41,328 bases of DNA from Flavobacteriia bacterium. GTDB lineage: Bacteria > Bacteroidota > Bacteroidia > Flavobacteriales_D > Crocinitomicaceae. The notes beneath the pieces were generated by a model. That model made no database searches and was not told the origin of the DNA. It saw only the letters and a program-made list of their open reading frames with translations. Shown piece by piece: positions 8,881 to 17,600 of this stretch; the first letter of the stretch is position 1, and every line of letters starts with the position of its first letter. Location: NCBI GenBank assembly GCA_947462925.1, contig CANHQP010000030.1:1-41328 (forward strand), written 5' to 3'. The position numbers and the translations under genes were made by a program.

Positions 8881-9240
8881 TTAAATGATTATGTGTCTAA
8901 CTAACAACCAAATTGGAGTAGTTCTGTGATGTGCACTACTAAGTTGAAACAAGTGTTTAACTTGTTTTTTGTGAACATATTCTGCAAAGGTAAACTGCTG
9001 AAATGATGGAATTGTAGCAACAAAATCTAAGTCTTCTAATGGATCTTCTAATGGGTCTTCTTGTTCAAGAATATATGTTGAATCAAGGTCACCGTCAACA
9101 AGAGAAGAAATTGTTTGGTTTCTGGTAGTAAAAGTCTTTCCAACAAATTTTTGAAAAGGAACCGAAGACAATACAACATTGCTAGACAGTAAAAAAACTG
9201 TTAATATACAAAAAACTCTAGCGATGGATTGTTTAAACAT
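8881..9240 (-). CDS. Small exported protein of unknown function
   Basis: The 119-residue product starts with a hydrophobic segment (residues 9-26, IARVFCILTVFLLSSNVVLSS) that looks like a signal peptide or anchor. It then has an acidic patch with an internal duplication (DPLEDPLEDLDF) and a basic, His-containing tail (SSAHHRTTPIWLLVRHIII). I recognise no domain. It sits on the same strand between the XRE-S24 regulator and dabA, separated from dabA by 166 bases, so it may or may not share transcription with the dab genes. A GACCTTTG box near 9257-9264 on the minus strand is a possible promoter one base away from the TAnnTTTG consensus. Confidence 0.6.
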   Translation of the reverse strand: MFKQSIARVFCILTVFLLSSNVVLSSVPFQKFVGKTFTTRNQTISSLVDGDLDSTYILEQEDPLEDPLEDLDFVATIPSFQQFTFAEYVHKKQVKHLFQLSSAHHRTTPIWLLVRHIII

Positions 9241-9342
9241 TCGATGTCAATTTCAGTTCAAAGGTCAGGATAATTTAGTTCTTAAATTTTAATTTATTAA
9301 ATATTTAACAACCTTCAAAATTAAATGATTGAACATCAATAC

Positions 9343-10149
9343 TTATTTTTCCTTTAAAAGCATATTTTTTAATTCATGTACCTCTTTTTGCAATTCACTG
9401 ATTGATTTCCCAAGTTGTGTATCGTCCATTCTTACATCTGGCAATTCAGGTGAAATGTAATTGACAAACTTCCACATTTCGAATACATCATTCGCATGAA
9501 CTGTATAAGGCTGGTACATAGGATTGGTGGAACATAATTGGAGTGATTGAGACTCCATCAAATTATTGTACACAATTTTGAATACGATTCCTTCATCTTG
9601 CGTCACAACAATACATGGAGTTCCATTTTTGATTGTCATCCAATTTTGAATAAACTCAGCAACAACATAAGACCCTTCAACTACTGGTGGCATGCTGTCA
9701 CCAACAATTGGGAATGATCTGTACTTTCTATTTTTTGACAAAAAAGGCAAAGAAAAAGTAGGCAAAATTTTCAAATATTCGGGATCAGCATAACCTGTCG
9801 CATAGCCGGCTCGTGCTTTTGCAGGAATCATTTCGATTAAATCTTCATCATCGTTATTGACCATTTGCGTCAAAATACGAATGTTTTTTCCTTGAATATC
9901 GGCATATAATCCTTTGTCAATAGATTCCCATTCTGTAGCAGTAAATTCATTAAAATCTTTCCGCATGAGTGTGTCTAATGGAATCTTGAAATAATCACTT
10001 ACTTGGATCAAAGTATCAATTCCAGGGTCTGCAACGCCATTTTCGTAGCCACTGTAACTTGACCTTGTCAGACCAAAAATGGTTGCAACTTCTTCTTGAG
10101 ATTTACCTAATCTTTTTCGAAGCAATTTGATATTTTGTCCAATCTTCAT
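9343..10149 (-). CDS. XRE-family HTH regulator with LexA-like S24 domain
   Basis: The 268-residue protein has an N-terminal XRE helix-turn-helix (about 4-60, LRKRLGKSQEEVATIFGLTRSS followed by YENG). A C-terminal S24 peptidase-like domain spans about 105-225, followed by a short coiled coil (240-268). The S24 part has the putative cleavage pair A114-G115, the nucleophile S152 in GDSMPP and the general-base Lys K191 in VFKIVYNN. All elements for LexA/CI-type self-cleavage therefore appear present, though many Bacteroidota members act as stress regulators of unknown trigger. It is a single gene upstream of the small exported protein and dabA. Targets are unknown. Confidence 0.88.
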   Translation of the reverse strand: MKIGQNIKLLRKRLGKSQEEVATIFGLTRSSYSGYENGVADPGIDTLIQVSDYFKIPLDTLMRKDFNEFTATEWESIDKGLYADIQGKNIRILTQMVNNDDEDLIEMIPAKARAGYATGYADPEYLKILPTFSLPFLSKNRKYRSFPIVGDSMPPVVEGSYVVAEFIQNWMTIKNGTPCIVVTQDEGIVFKIVYNNLMESQSLQLCSTNPMYQPYTVHANDVFEMWKFVNYISPELPDVRMDDTQLGKSISELQKEVHELKNMLLKEK

Positions 10150-10212
10150 GATTAATATGTAAACAAATTAATGACGGAAAATTAATCATAATTTTTAAAT
10201 AAACAATCATTT

Positions 10213-10226
10213 GGAAAAAATTTTCC
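10213..10226. promoter_or_regulatory. GGAAAA-AA-TTTTCC inverted repeat between the yihY-like gene and the XRE-S24 gene
   Basis: Six-base arms with a two-base spacer lie 64-77 bases upstream of the XRE-S24 start. A further GGAAAA half-site lies at about 10175-10180. The arrangement would suit autoregulation by the neighbouring repressor, but no binding specificity is known, and AT-rich sequence makes chance likely. Confidence 0.25.
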
Positions 10227-10252
10227 TAAATAACCCATTAATCAATGAAATC

Positions 10253-11158
10253 TTACTTCACTTTGATCGGATTCCCGGAAATATTGGCATACACCGAGGT
10301 AAACTTTGCTCCTATAAAAATCATCTGAGAAGAATAATAAACATAAGCCAAAATGACTAAAAATACACCTGCAATTCCACCATCTTTGGCAAAGAAAAAA
10401 TGGGTTAGGTAATACTGAATGAAAACTTGACCAAAATAAAGTAAAATGGAGGTAAAAAAACTACCCATCCAAGCTTGTCCCCATTGAACTTTACCGTCGT
10501 GTAAAAATTTAAACACAAAAACAAAAATCAACATATTGGAAAGAATCGAGATACTAAATTTCAAAAAAGCAAGCATAAAAGCCTCAAAGCCAAGTAAATT
10601 TCCAAAAAGTTTTTGACTGAAAGAAAACAAAATGATTTGTGAAAAATAGGTGATGATCACAATTGCGCCAATTAATCCTAACAAACCAACGGACACTAAT
10701 TTTGCTAATAGACTGGAAATAAATTGTTTTCTTTTTGAATCAAATTTCCTTTCAATTTCAAAAAAGGTATTGATGCTATTTCTCAAAGAGTTAAGAATTG
10801 CGGTACTAGAAAGCAGCAATGCAACAATTCCAGTGACTTGCAAAATAAAATTACCTTTTTCAAAATCAACCGTTTCAAGAAATGTAATTATACCAGAAAC
10901 ATCTTGAATTCCAACTTGTTCCTTGAGTAATTTGGTAATGATTTCAATCATCGTTTTTTGACCAATGACACTTCCAAAAGTCATGATGCTCAAATATATA
11001 ATTGGAACCATCGCAAAAATAGTGTAATACGAAAGTGCTGCGCCATGAAACAAACCTTTCTCGAAAATAAATCCAGAAAATGTTTCTTTCAAAACTTGAA
11101 TTCTTTGGCTCCAATTGAGCTTACGAAATCCTTTTGTCAATTTTGATTTTTCGGACAT
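10253..11158 (-). CDS. YihY/BrkB-family inner-membrane protein
   Basis: The 301-residue protein has six hydrophobic segments and the YihY/virulence factor BrkB signature: FHGAALSYYTIFAMVPIIYL near the start, SLRNSINTFFEIE in the middle and a final ILAYVYYSSQMIFIGAKFT segment. The family was once called ribonuclease BN by mistake. Its members are probably transporters or membrane-remodelling proteins, and the substrate is unknown. The ATG at 11158 lies 38 bases inside the end of the upstream ABC ATPase gene; no later Met precedes the first membrane segment, so the overlap seems real and implies translational coupling. Last gene of a three-gene operon. Confidence 0.85.
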   Translation of the reverse strand: MSEKSKLTKGFRKLNWSQRIQVLKETFSGFIFEKGLFHGAALSYYTIFAMVPIIYLSIMTFGSVIGQKTMIEIITKLLKEQVGIQDVSGIITFLETVDFEKGNFILQVTGIVALLLSSTAILNSLRNSINTFFEIERKFDSKRKQFISSLLAKLVSVGLLGLIGAIVIITYFSQIILFSFSQKLFGNLLGFEAFMLAFLKFSISILSNMLIFVFVFKFLHDGKVQWGQAWMGSFFTSILLYFGQVFIQYYLTHFFFAKDGGIAGVFLVILAYVYYSSQMIFIGAKFTSVYANISGNPIKVK

Positions 11159-12056
11159 TTTCTAATGATTCTTTGTGATATAAAACGATTGTTCCTTTGC
11201 CGCCAACTTTGAAAAAATTCTGGTAATACGGACCACAAAAAGACTTTCTAATAAACTTTAATTCAATCTCCTCGCCTGCTCCCATTAAATCTAATGAAAA
11301 CTCAGTAGGACGAAAAAGCATCTCTTTTCTTTGCACTTTAATTTGATTTAAATCTCCAAAAAACAGTCCTTCATATGCATCTGACGGTGCGAAATAAAAA
11401 GCTTCAGGCGAATCAATTCGTTGTATTTTTCCATCTGAGAAAAAAGCGATTTGATCTGCCAAACTCAAAACTTCTTGTCCATCATGAGTAACCAAAATAA
11501 AAATCGTTTTTCGAATTTTTTTCAATGCCATCAAATAGTTTGAAATTCTGGATTTCAAATGAGCGTCAACGTGAGCAAAAGGTTCGTCGAGTAAAATCAC
11601 TTTTGGTTCCATGGCTAACGCTCGAGCCAAAGCCAAACGTTGTTGCTCACCGCCAGATAAAGTTTTGGCAATTTGTTGCGTCAGGTGATTTAATTCAAAA
11701 ATATCTAATAATTCATCCACCAATTCGTTGCATTCATTCTTGGGCAAGTAATTGGCTTTTAAAACGATGTTTTCACGTACGGTGTGAAACAGATCCAATT
11801 CAAAATCTTGATTTACTAGTTGGACTTCTGGGTGGCCAGGAATTAATAAGTTTTTCGGTCCAACAATTTGATCCTTACCCAATTTAACTGTCCCTGAATC
11901 CGCATCAAGTAAACCCGCGATAATTTTTAACAATGTAGATTTTCCTGCGCCACTGGGACCAACAAGACCTACAATTTGCCCAGGTTTCAAATCTAAATCA
12001 ATTCCAGAAAGGATTGACTTATGTCTGGCAAAATGTATATTTCTAACCTTTAACAT
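11121..12056 (-). CDS. ABC transporter ATPase of the PotA/FbpC type without a neighbouring permease
   Basis: The 311-residue ATPase has an intact nucleotide-binding domain: Walker A GPSGAGKS at 33-40, Q-loop Q83, signature LSGGEQQ at 133-139, Walker B with D157-E158, D-loop HVDAH and switch H191. The last 70 residues form a small beta-rich TOBE-like extension (FRPTEFSLDLMGAGEEIEL...), as in spermidine, iron and other import ATPases. No permease or binding-protein gene lies in the window, so partners must be encoded elsewhere or be the adjacent YihY-like membrane protein. The start overlaps the stop of the preceding gene as TAATG. Confidence 0.85.
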   Translation of the reverse strand: MLKVRNIHFARHKSILSGIDLDLKPGQIVGLVGPSGAGKSTLLKIIAGLLDADSGTVKLGKDQIVGPKNLLIPGHPEVQLVNQDFELDLFHTVRENIVLKANYLPKNECNELVDELLDIFELNHLTQQIAKTLSGGEQQRLALARALAMEPKVILLDEPFAHVDAHLKSRISNYLMALKKIRKTIFILVTHDGQEVLSLADQIAFFSDGKIQRIDSPEAFYFAPSDAYEGLFFGDLNQIKVQRKEMLFRPTEFSLDLMGAGEEIELKFIRKSFCGPYYQNFFKVGGKGTIVLYHKESLENVRKIKIDKRIS

Positions 12057-12484
12057 TAAAATATCAGCGCTTTAGGGAATTCCTTTGATGCTATAAAAAC
12101 ACCTGGCATCGGATTCGCCAATGGTTCATAATCTTTGATGTACACTTTTAAAACTTGATGTTTTTCATCGCCTTCTAAAGTGTAAGAATCCAAGATACTT
12201 TCAGAAACCCCAAAATAGCCAACTTGACCATTTTCCATTTTCAAGGCTAGTAAAAACATTTTTTCTACAGGACAATCGAATGGTTCACCATCAGGCATTT
12301 CACCTGCTAAATTAAATGTTCCGTCTCGCAAAACTTCAATTTCTTTCAATCCTTGAGAAACTTCCATTTCATCTTCCCATTCGTACAAAGGATTGTTTTC
12401 ACTCTCTTTTCCTCCATGATTTGCTTCAGCATATTCAGGAGAAAAATGATCATTCAGCAAAAAAAAGTGAGCCGTTAATTTCAT
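12056..12484 (-). CDS. Acidic cytoplasmic protein of unknown function, first gene of the ABC/yihY operon
   Basis: The 142-residue product has no signal peptide or membrane segment and is strongly acidic (EADNHGGKESE-like start, YEWEDEME, MPDGEPFD). It looks like a mixed alpha/beta single domain, and I do not recognise a family. Its TAA overlaps the ATG of the ABC ATPase (TAATG), so the two are probably translated together. A TAACTTTG box just upstream at 12499-12506 is a good promoter for the three-gene operon. Coding status is supported by the overlap and promoter, not by a known domain. Confidence 0.65.
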   Translation of the reverse strand: MKLTAHFFLLNDHFSPEYAEANHGGKESENNPLYEWEDEMEVSQGLKEIEVLRDGTFNLAGEMPDGEPFDCPVEKMFLLALKMENGQVGYFGVSESILDSYTLEGDEKHQVLKVYIKDYEPLANPMPGVFIASKEFPKALIF

Positions 12485-12498
12485 GTAATTAATTTGTG

Positions 12499-12506
12499 CA
12501 AAGTTA
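12499..12506 (-). promoter_or_regulatory. TAnnTTTG promoter element of the hypothetical/ABC/yihY operon
   Basis: On the minus strand TAACTTTG matches the Bacteroidota -7 element and ends 15 bases before the ATG at 12484. No convincing -33 TTTG at the standard spacing was seen. Confidence 0.55.
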
Positions 12507-12622
12507 CATAAAATTTAACGTTGCTTGTTTCCTACAAATTCTAAGTTAAACGAATCCAATTTATCTCATTCCCTAAAAGATTTCAATCTCAAATAAATTT
12601 CAATTTTAACTAACATATTGAC

Positions 12623-12630
12623 TAAATTTG
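12623..12630 (+). promoter_or_regulatory. TAnnTTTG promoter element of the alpha/beta hydrolase gene
   Basis: TAAATTTG matches the -7 consensus and ends only seven bases before the ATG at 12638, so the transcript should be nearly leaderless. Translation might then start at the next Met codon, 12647. Confidence 0.55.
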
Positions 12631-12637
12631 TCCGACA

Positions 12638-13480
12638 ATGGCTGTCATGCATCAAAACAAAACTATTTCATATTCAGACTTCAAACTTTCTTACCAAGCG
12701 TTTGGTGAGGGAGAAGAAACGGTTATTTGTTTGCATGGTCATGGAAGAAGCGCCAATGATTTTCATTTTTTAGCAAATAAAAAAGTACGCATAATTTCAA
12801 TCGATCTATTTTTTCACGGAGAATCTGTATCTCCTACTGGGCGAATTGACAAAAATCCCATTCATTGGCAAGAAATTCAACCTGTTTTTGAAAACCTTTT
12901 TGAAGTTGAGAAAATCAATCAATTCCACGTATTGGCTTTTAGTCAAGGAGGAAGATTTGCCTTGCTTTTGCTGGAACATTTACCACAAAAAATCAAAAGT
13001 TTTACACTTTTAGCTCCTGATGGACTCAACAATAGCAGTTTTTACAATTGGTCATCGAGAAGGTGGTTTTTCAGATCCTTGTTTCACCGTTGGCAGAAAA
13101 AACCTGAAAAGTTGCAAAATTTGGCAAATACAGCAGTTAAAATAAAATTGATGCGTCCAAAAGTGAGGGATTTTGTTCACCATTTTTCCTCTGATCCAGA
13201 AACGATGAAAAGGGCTGCAAATACTTGGATGGCATTTCGAAAATTGCAACCAAATCCGACCAAAACAGGAGAGATTGTTCGCTCATTTTCGATTGAATTC
13301 ACTATCATCATGGGAAAATATGACCAAGTAATTAGGCCAATTCAAGCCAAAATCTTTTTAAAGAATGCAGGTTTGCCACAGGAAATTATCGAAATAGAAA
13401 ACGGACATGATTTTTTCAAACCAAGTTCGATTGAAAAATTTGTAGGTTACTTGCCTTTTTTGAAAAAACAGAAAGATTGA
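12638..13480 (+). CDS. Alpha/beta-fold hydrolase
   Basis: The 280-residue cytoplasmic enzyme has the alpha/beta hydrolase landmarks: oxyanion strand ICLHGHGRSANDF (31-43), nucleophile elbow AFSQGG with S102, acid D229 in IIMGKYDQVI and base H257 in ENGHDFF. The elbow is A-x-S-x-G rather than G-x-S-x-G, still within the family. The region 130-200, between strands 6 and 7, forms a basic helical lid that would set the substrate, which cannot be deduced. It converges on bshB1 with only six bases between stops and no terminator hairpin visible. Confidence 0.85.
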   Translation: MAVMHQNKTISYSDFKLSYQAFGEGEETVICLHGHGRSANDFHFLANKKVRIISIDLFFHGESVSPTGRIDKNPIHWQEIQPVFENLFEVEKINQFHVLAFSQGGRFALLLLEHLPQKIKSFTLLAPDGLNNSSFYNWSSRRWFFRSLFHRWQKKPEKLQNLANTAVKIKLMRPKVRDFVHHFSSDPETMKRAANTWMAFRKLQPNPTKTGEIVRSFSIEFTIIMGKYDQVIRPIQAKIFLKNAGLPQEIIEIENGHDFFKPSSIEKFVGYLPFLKKQKD

Positions 13481-13486
13481 TTCAAC

Positions 13487-14203
13487 CTATTTTAAATCAA
13501 AAAAACTGTCAATACCAACAAATCTCTCAACAGTAAATCCTTCAGCGTATTGCACACCAATTGCGCGTCCAAATTCTGACATTCTTCCTCTTAAAAATTC
13601 AAAAAATTCTTTACCAGAAATCGGTGTTTGTGGTTCAGTTGAATTAGGGTCGAAAAACTGTGTTTTGTATGCGCGAATAGACTCGAATTTTTGTTCTTCA
13701 AATCCTGTTACATCTACCACAAAATCAGGTTTAATGTAGCGATCTTGAATGTAGTGATAAACCACCTTTGGTCTGTGTGGCAACTGATCTTCACCATTCA
13801 GACTTGTCTTAATTTTAACCAAACCTGCGAGAAAACAAGCATCGGAAACCAATTTACTTCCTTTTCCATGGTCTGGATGGCGATCTTCTACTGCATTTGC
13901 CAATACAATTTCAGGTTTGAAATGTCTGATTTGTTCAACAATTTTCAATAAATTTTCTTGTGAATGTTCGAAAAATCCATCCGCCATTTTCAAATTTACT
14001 CGGTCTTCAATTCCTAGTATTTTGGAAGCCGCACTTGCTTCTTCATAGCGCGTTTCAATCGTACCACGTGAACCTAATTCACCTGGAGTGAGATCGACTA
14101 AAGCGACTTTTTTTCCTTGTTGAATGTGTTTCAACAAGGTTGCTGAAGCTGACAATTCAACATCATCAGGGTGCGCGCCAAAAGCAAGAATATCTACCTT
14201 CAT
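13487..14203 (-). CDS. bshB1: Bacillithiol biosynthesis deacetylase BshB1
   Basis: The 238-residue enzyme is a LmbE/PIG-L-like zinc deacetylase. It has AHPDD at 10-14 (metal and catalytic residues), the BshB1-type LTPGELGSRGTIETR stretch, and the second metal motif HPDH near 108-111. It removes acetate from N-acetylglucosaminyl-malate to give GlcN-malate, the second step of bacillithiol synthesis. Bacillithiol is a low-molecular-weight thiol found in Firmicutes and many Bacteroidota. The gene lies 12 bases after glutathione peroxidase in the same direction, so the two thiol-redox genes are probably co-transcribed. The bshA and bshC partners are not in the window. Confidence 0.93.
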   Translation of the reverse strand: MKVDILAFGAHPDDVELSASATLLKHIQQGKKVALVDLTPGELGSRGTIETRYEEASAASKILGIEDRVNLKMADGFFEHSQENLLKIVEQIRHFKPEIVLANAVEDRHPDHGKGSKLVSDACFLAGLVKIKTSLNGEDQLPHRPKVVYHYIQDRYIKPDFVVDVTGFEEQKFESIRAYKTQFFDPNSTEPQTPISGKEFFEFLRGRMSEFGRAIGVQYAEGFTVERFVGIDSFFDLK

Positions 14204-14215
14204 AACTCTAATTTA

Positions 14216-14686
14216 TTATTGGTGTTTGGTTTCAATCCAACGAACAATCGATTCATCATTTGGCAAAACTGTTGGCGGAATACTCTCTACAACGTCACCA
14301 TTCTCATCTACCAAAAATTTCTGAAAATTCCACGAAACTGATTCGCTCGTTTCCTCCGTTAACCATTTATATAATGTATGTTGATCGTTTCCTAAAACCG
14401 AAATCTTAGACATCATTGGAAAACTAACACCAAAATTTAATTCACAAAATGTTGCAATTTCATCGTTTGAGCCAGGCTCTTGTGCACCAAAATTATTCGC
14501 TGGAAAACCCAAAATCGTAAATCCTTGATTTTTGTATTTTTGATACAATTCCTCCAATTGAACATATTGAGGTGTCAAGCCGCATTTTGATGCCACATTC
14601 ACTACCATGATTTTCGTTCCTTTGACTGTTGACCAATCGAAAGATTTACCAGAAATATCTAGAATTTCAAAACTGTATATATTCAT
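14216..14686 (-). CDS. Glutathione peroxidase-family thiol peroxidase
   Basis: From ATG 14686 the protein is 156 residues, the usual size of a monomeric Cys-type GPx. The peroxidatic Cys is C35 (NVASKCGLTPQ). The catalytic partners Q69 (NNFGAQEPG) and W119-N120 (VSWNFQKFLV) are present, and C81 is placed as resolving Cys, so electrons probably come from thioredoxin or a bacilliredoxin-like donor rather than glutathione. An alternative TTG start at 14701 would overlap the upstream gene. The ATG gives a four-base gap after the ccsBA stop. No signal peptide. Confidence 0.93.
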   Translation of the reverse strand: MNIYSFEILDISGKSFDWSTVKGTKIMVVNVASKCGLTPQYVQLEELYQKYKNQGFTILGFPANNFGAQEPGSNDEIATFCELNFGVSFPMMSKISVLGNDQHTLYKWLTEETSESVSWNFQKFLVDENGDVVESIPPTVLPNDESIVRWIETKHQ

Positions 14687-14690
14687 TTTC

Positions 14691-17600
14691 CTATAGTTCA
14701 ACGGTTGATTTTTTTCTTACAGCATTCAATACAGCCATTATTCCAATAATTAGGACAAACCAACCTGTCAGTTCAAAGTATGTGTAAATAACCTCTAAAT
14801 CAAATCCTTGCTTGATGAATATTAATTGCAAGATATATACAATCCATAAAATAGCCAATGAAATGACTAACTTCTTGATGAAATGTTGAAAGGGTAATTT
14901 TCCAGTTTGAGATTTGTAAATTTGATAACGAAATGCTGCAAACTCTGTGAAAACATAAAATCCAAAAATGGTCCAAAAAATCCATTTTGGTACTTCTGCT
15001 AAACCTTCCTCACTTGCGTAAGAGTGCAATCCTGTCAAATAGAAATTTACACCAAAAAACGTAAACAAAATCGAAGTATAACCCCAAAAACTTACTACGT
15101 TAAATGTAAATTTATTGGAAAGTTGCGGAATATATCTTAAGTGTAAAATCACAGCATAAACCAACACTGATACCAAGGCCCAAGTTTCTTTTGGATCCCA
15201 GCCCCAATATCTCCCCCAAGATTCATTGGCCCAAATTCCGCCTAAAAATGTACCAATCGTTAGCATAAACAAACCGATGGTCATTGTCAATTCTGAAATG
15301 TAAGTGATTTCGCCTATGTGCGCTGTTATTCGTTTTCCATTGATTTTATTTCTGAAAACATATAAAATCTGATTGAAGAAACCCAAAATCGCGCCCAATC
15401 CAAGGAAACCGTAACTTCCTGTAATTATCGCTACGTGAATCATCAACCAATAAGATTTTAAAACAGGTTGAAGCGGCGTAATTTCTGGATCTAGCAAACT
15501 CATCTCACTTACGAAAATCATGAAGAATGCTAGAATTGCAGTTCCTGCTAAAACCACTGGATTCTTTTTTGAAAAGATAAATCCAGCAATCATTGTGACC
15601 CAACCAATAAAGACAACAGCTTCATATCCATTACTCCATGGAGCATGGCCAGAGATATACCAGCGCATTGCTAAACCGGAACCGTGATAAATAAAAATGA
15701 TTGAAATTAAAACCACGAAAGGTATTGAAATGCGCTTGAATTTGCGTTCTGACGCAGGTGTTGGATGCACAAAAATTCGAATAAAGAATATAATTAATAA
15801 AACCATTCCAATGAGCAAATAGCTGTACATAGAATTTTTGAAAACATTCATATTGTTGTAGCGAATTTCCCATTTTACGTGGGTTTCACTCGGAGCAAAC
15901 TCTCCTCCAACGATGCGTTGAAATTTCTTTAAAGCATTCAATTTGTCGGTCGCATCTCCGTATGAATTCGTTTTACAACCTTCATCCAATGCAGACAAAT
16001 ATTGAAGCGCAAAAGACGAAGAAATGGAATCCTTTTGCATTAAATCCATGCTCAACGGCACATACCAATTGTTCTTGGCATCATTTTTCAACGGAATCAA
16101 TTTCATGTATTGCCAGCTGAAAATCGAATTCAAAACTTGATGTCTTTCAACCAATTTGATGATTTTCTTTTCAAACTCATTTCGTTTTGACTCCAACTTT
16201 TTGTGCGCTGCATTGTATTTGTCAATGAATTTCAATTGACCATTCGCATCAATCAAATCCTTGAAGCTGGCGTAACTGGACAATTTCAATTCTTCACGCA
16301 CCGCGCTAGGTACAGAAATGATTTTTTCGGACAACCAATGATCAGGATACATGTGCATGCTCATCACGGTTTGAACCGCATTTTTTCCATTGTACGATTT
16401 GCTTCCATAAACCTTAGAAAGCAATTCGTTACACATCGTCTGAAAAGGAATGATTCTTCCTTTAAAGTCTTGCACCAACAAGGAAGCCAACTCCTTTGAT
16501 TGTTCTTCAGAAGCAATTCTAAAAATCGGTTTTTGCGGAACCATTTGCTTTTCATGTGCATGATTGTGACCAGCATGATCTTCATGGTTGTGCGTTTCTT
16601 GTGCAAATCCATTATTGAAAAATGACATTGAAACCATAAGCAAAATCATCAAAGCAGATTCTCTTCTCAACCTTGATTTTTTGATTTTTTCTTGCAATTC
16701 TTTGAATCTTCCATTTCTAGCAAAAATGGAAAGTACCATTCCAATTGCCATTAGCAAATATCCTAAGTAAGTTACATTAGTTCCCAACCAATCTTGATTG
16801 ACACTCAAACGTGTTCCTTCTTCATTCTCAGGTGTATTTGGATCGTCTAAATCATAAGCAGATTGAAAAAATCTAAATCCATTGTAATCCATTACATTAT
16901 TCATGAAAATGCGTTGATCTCTTGTGTAATGATTTTTTTCATCTTGAATCGTCACATCACTTGAAAAAGAGGAAGCAACATCAGAACCAGGATATTGATC
17001 CAAGGTGAAATTTCTACATAAAATGAAAAACGGCAATTCAAACATCGTTGAACCATATTGCATTTGATAAGTCAAACCGTTGAAAGTAAACATGTGTTTG
17101 GTCGGAATTTGTCCATAACCACCTTCCAATTCAACCACTTTGGATTTATTTCCGTCTGTAATTTTTAAGGTCAAAATGTCAATTCCTACTTTCTTCTTGC
17201 CAGAACTCATTTTTACCATTTTCGCGTGCGGAATTTCTCTTTTAAAAACAAATTGTTCGCCATTTACTTGGTAAAGTGTTGTGGATAAAAATGGAACCAT
17301 TGAATCTGTTGGAATTTCAGTGTACAACGAATCTGGCGGTGTCAAACCCGATTGGCGAAAAGCTTTCATTTGCGACATAGGCAAATAACGCACTGGAACT
17401 TTGGTTTCAATCATCAATTGACCTTTATTTCTTGTAATCGATATTCCTGGCATCGCATTTTTTTTGTCGTAAGAAAGTGCCACATCGCCAACCATCACAA
17501 ATCCACTCGGACCAACGAAAGTAGAATTCATTCCTCCAGTTACGATGTCTAAAACCCCAGTTTTAATTGTATCGCTGATCAGCAATGAGTCAACTTGTTT

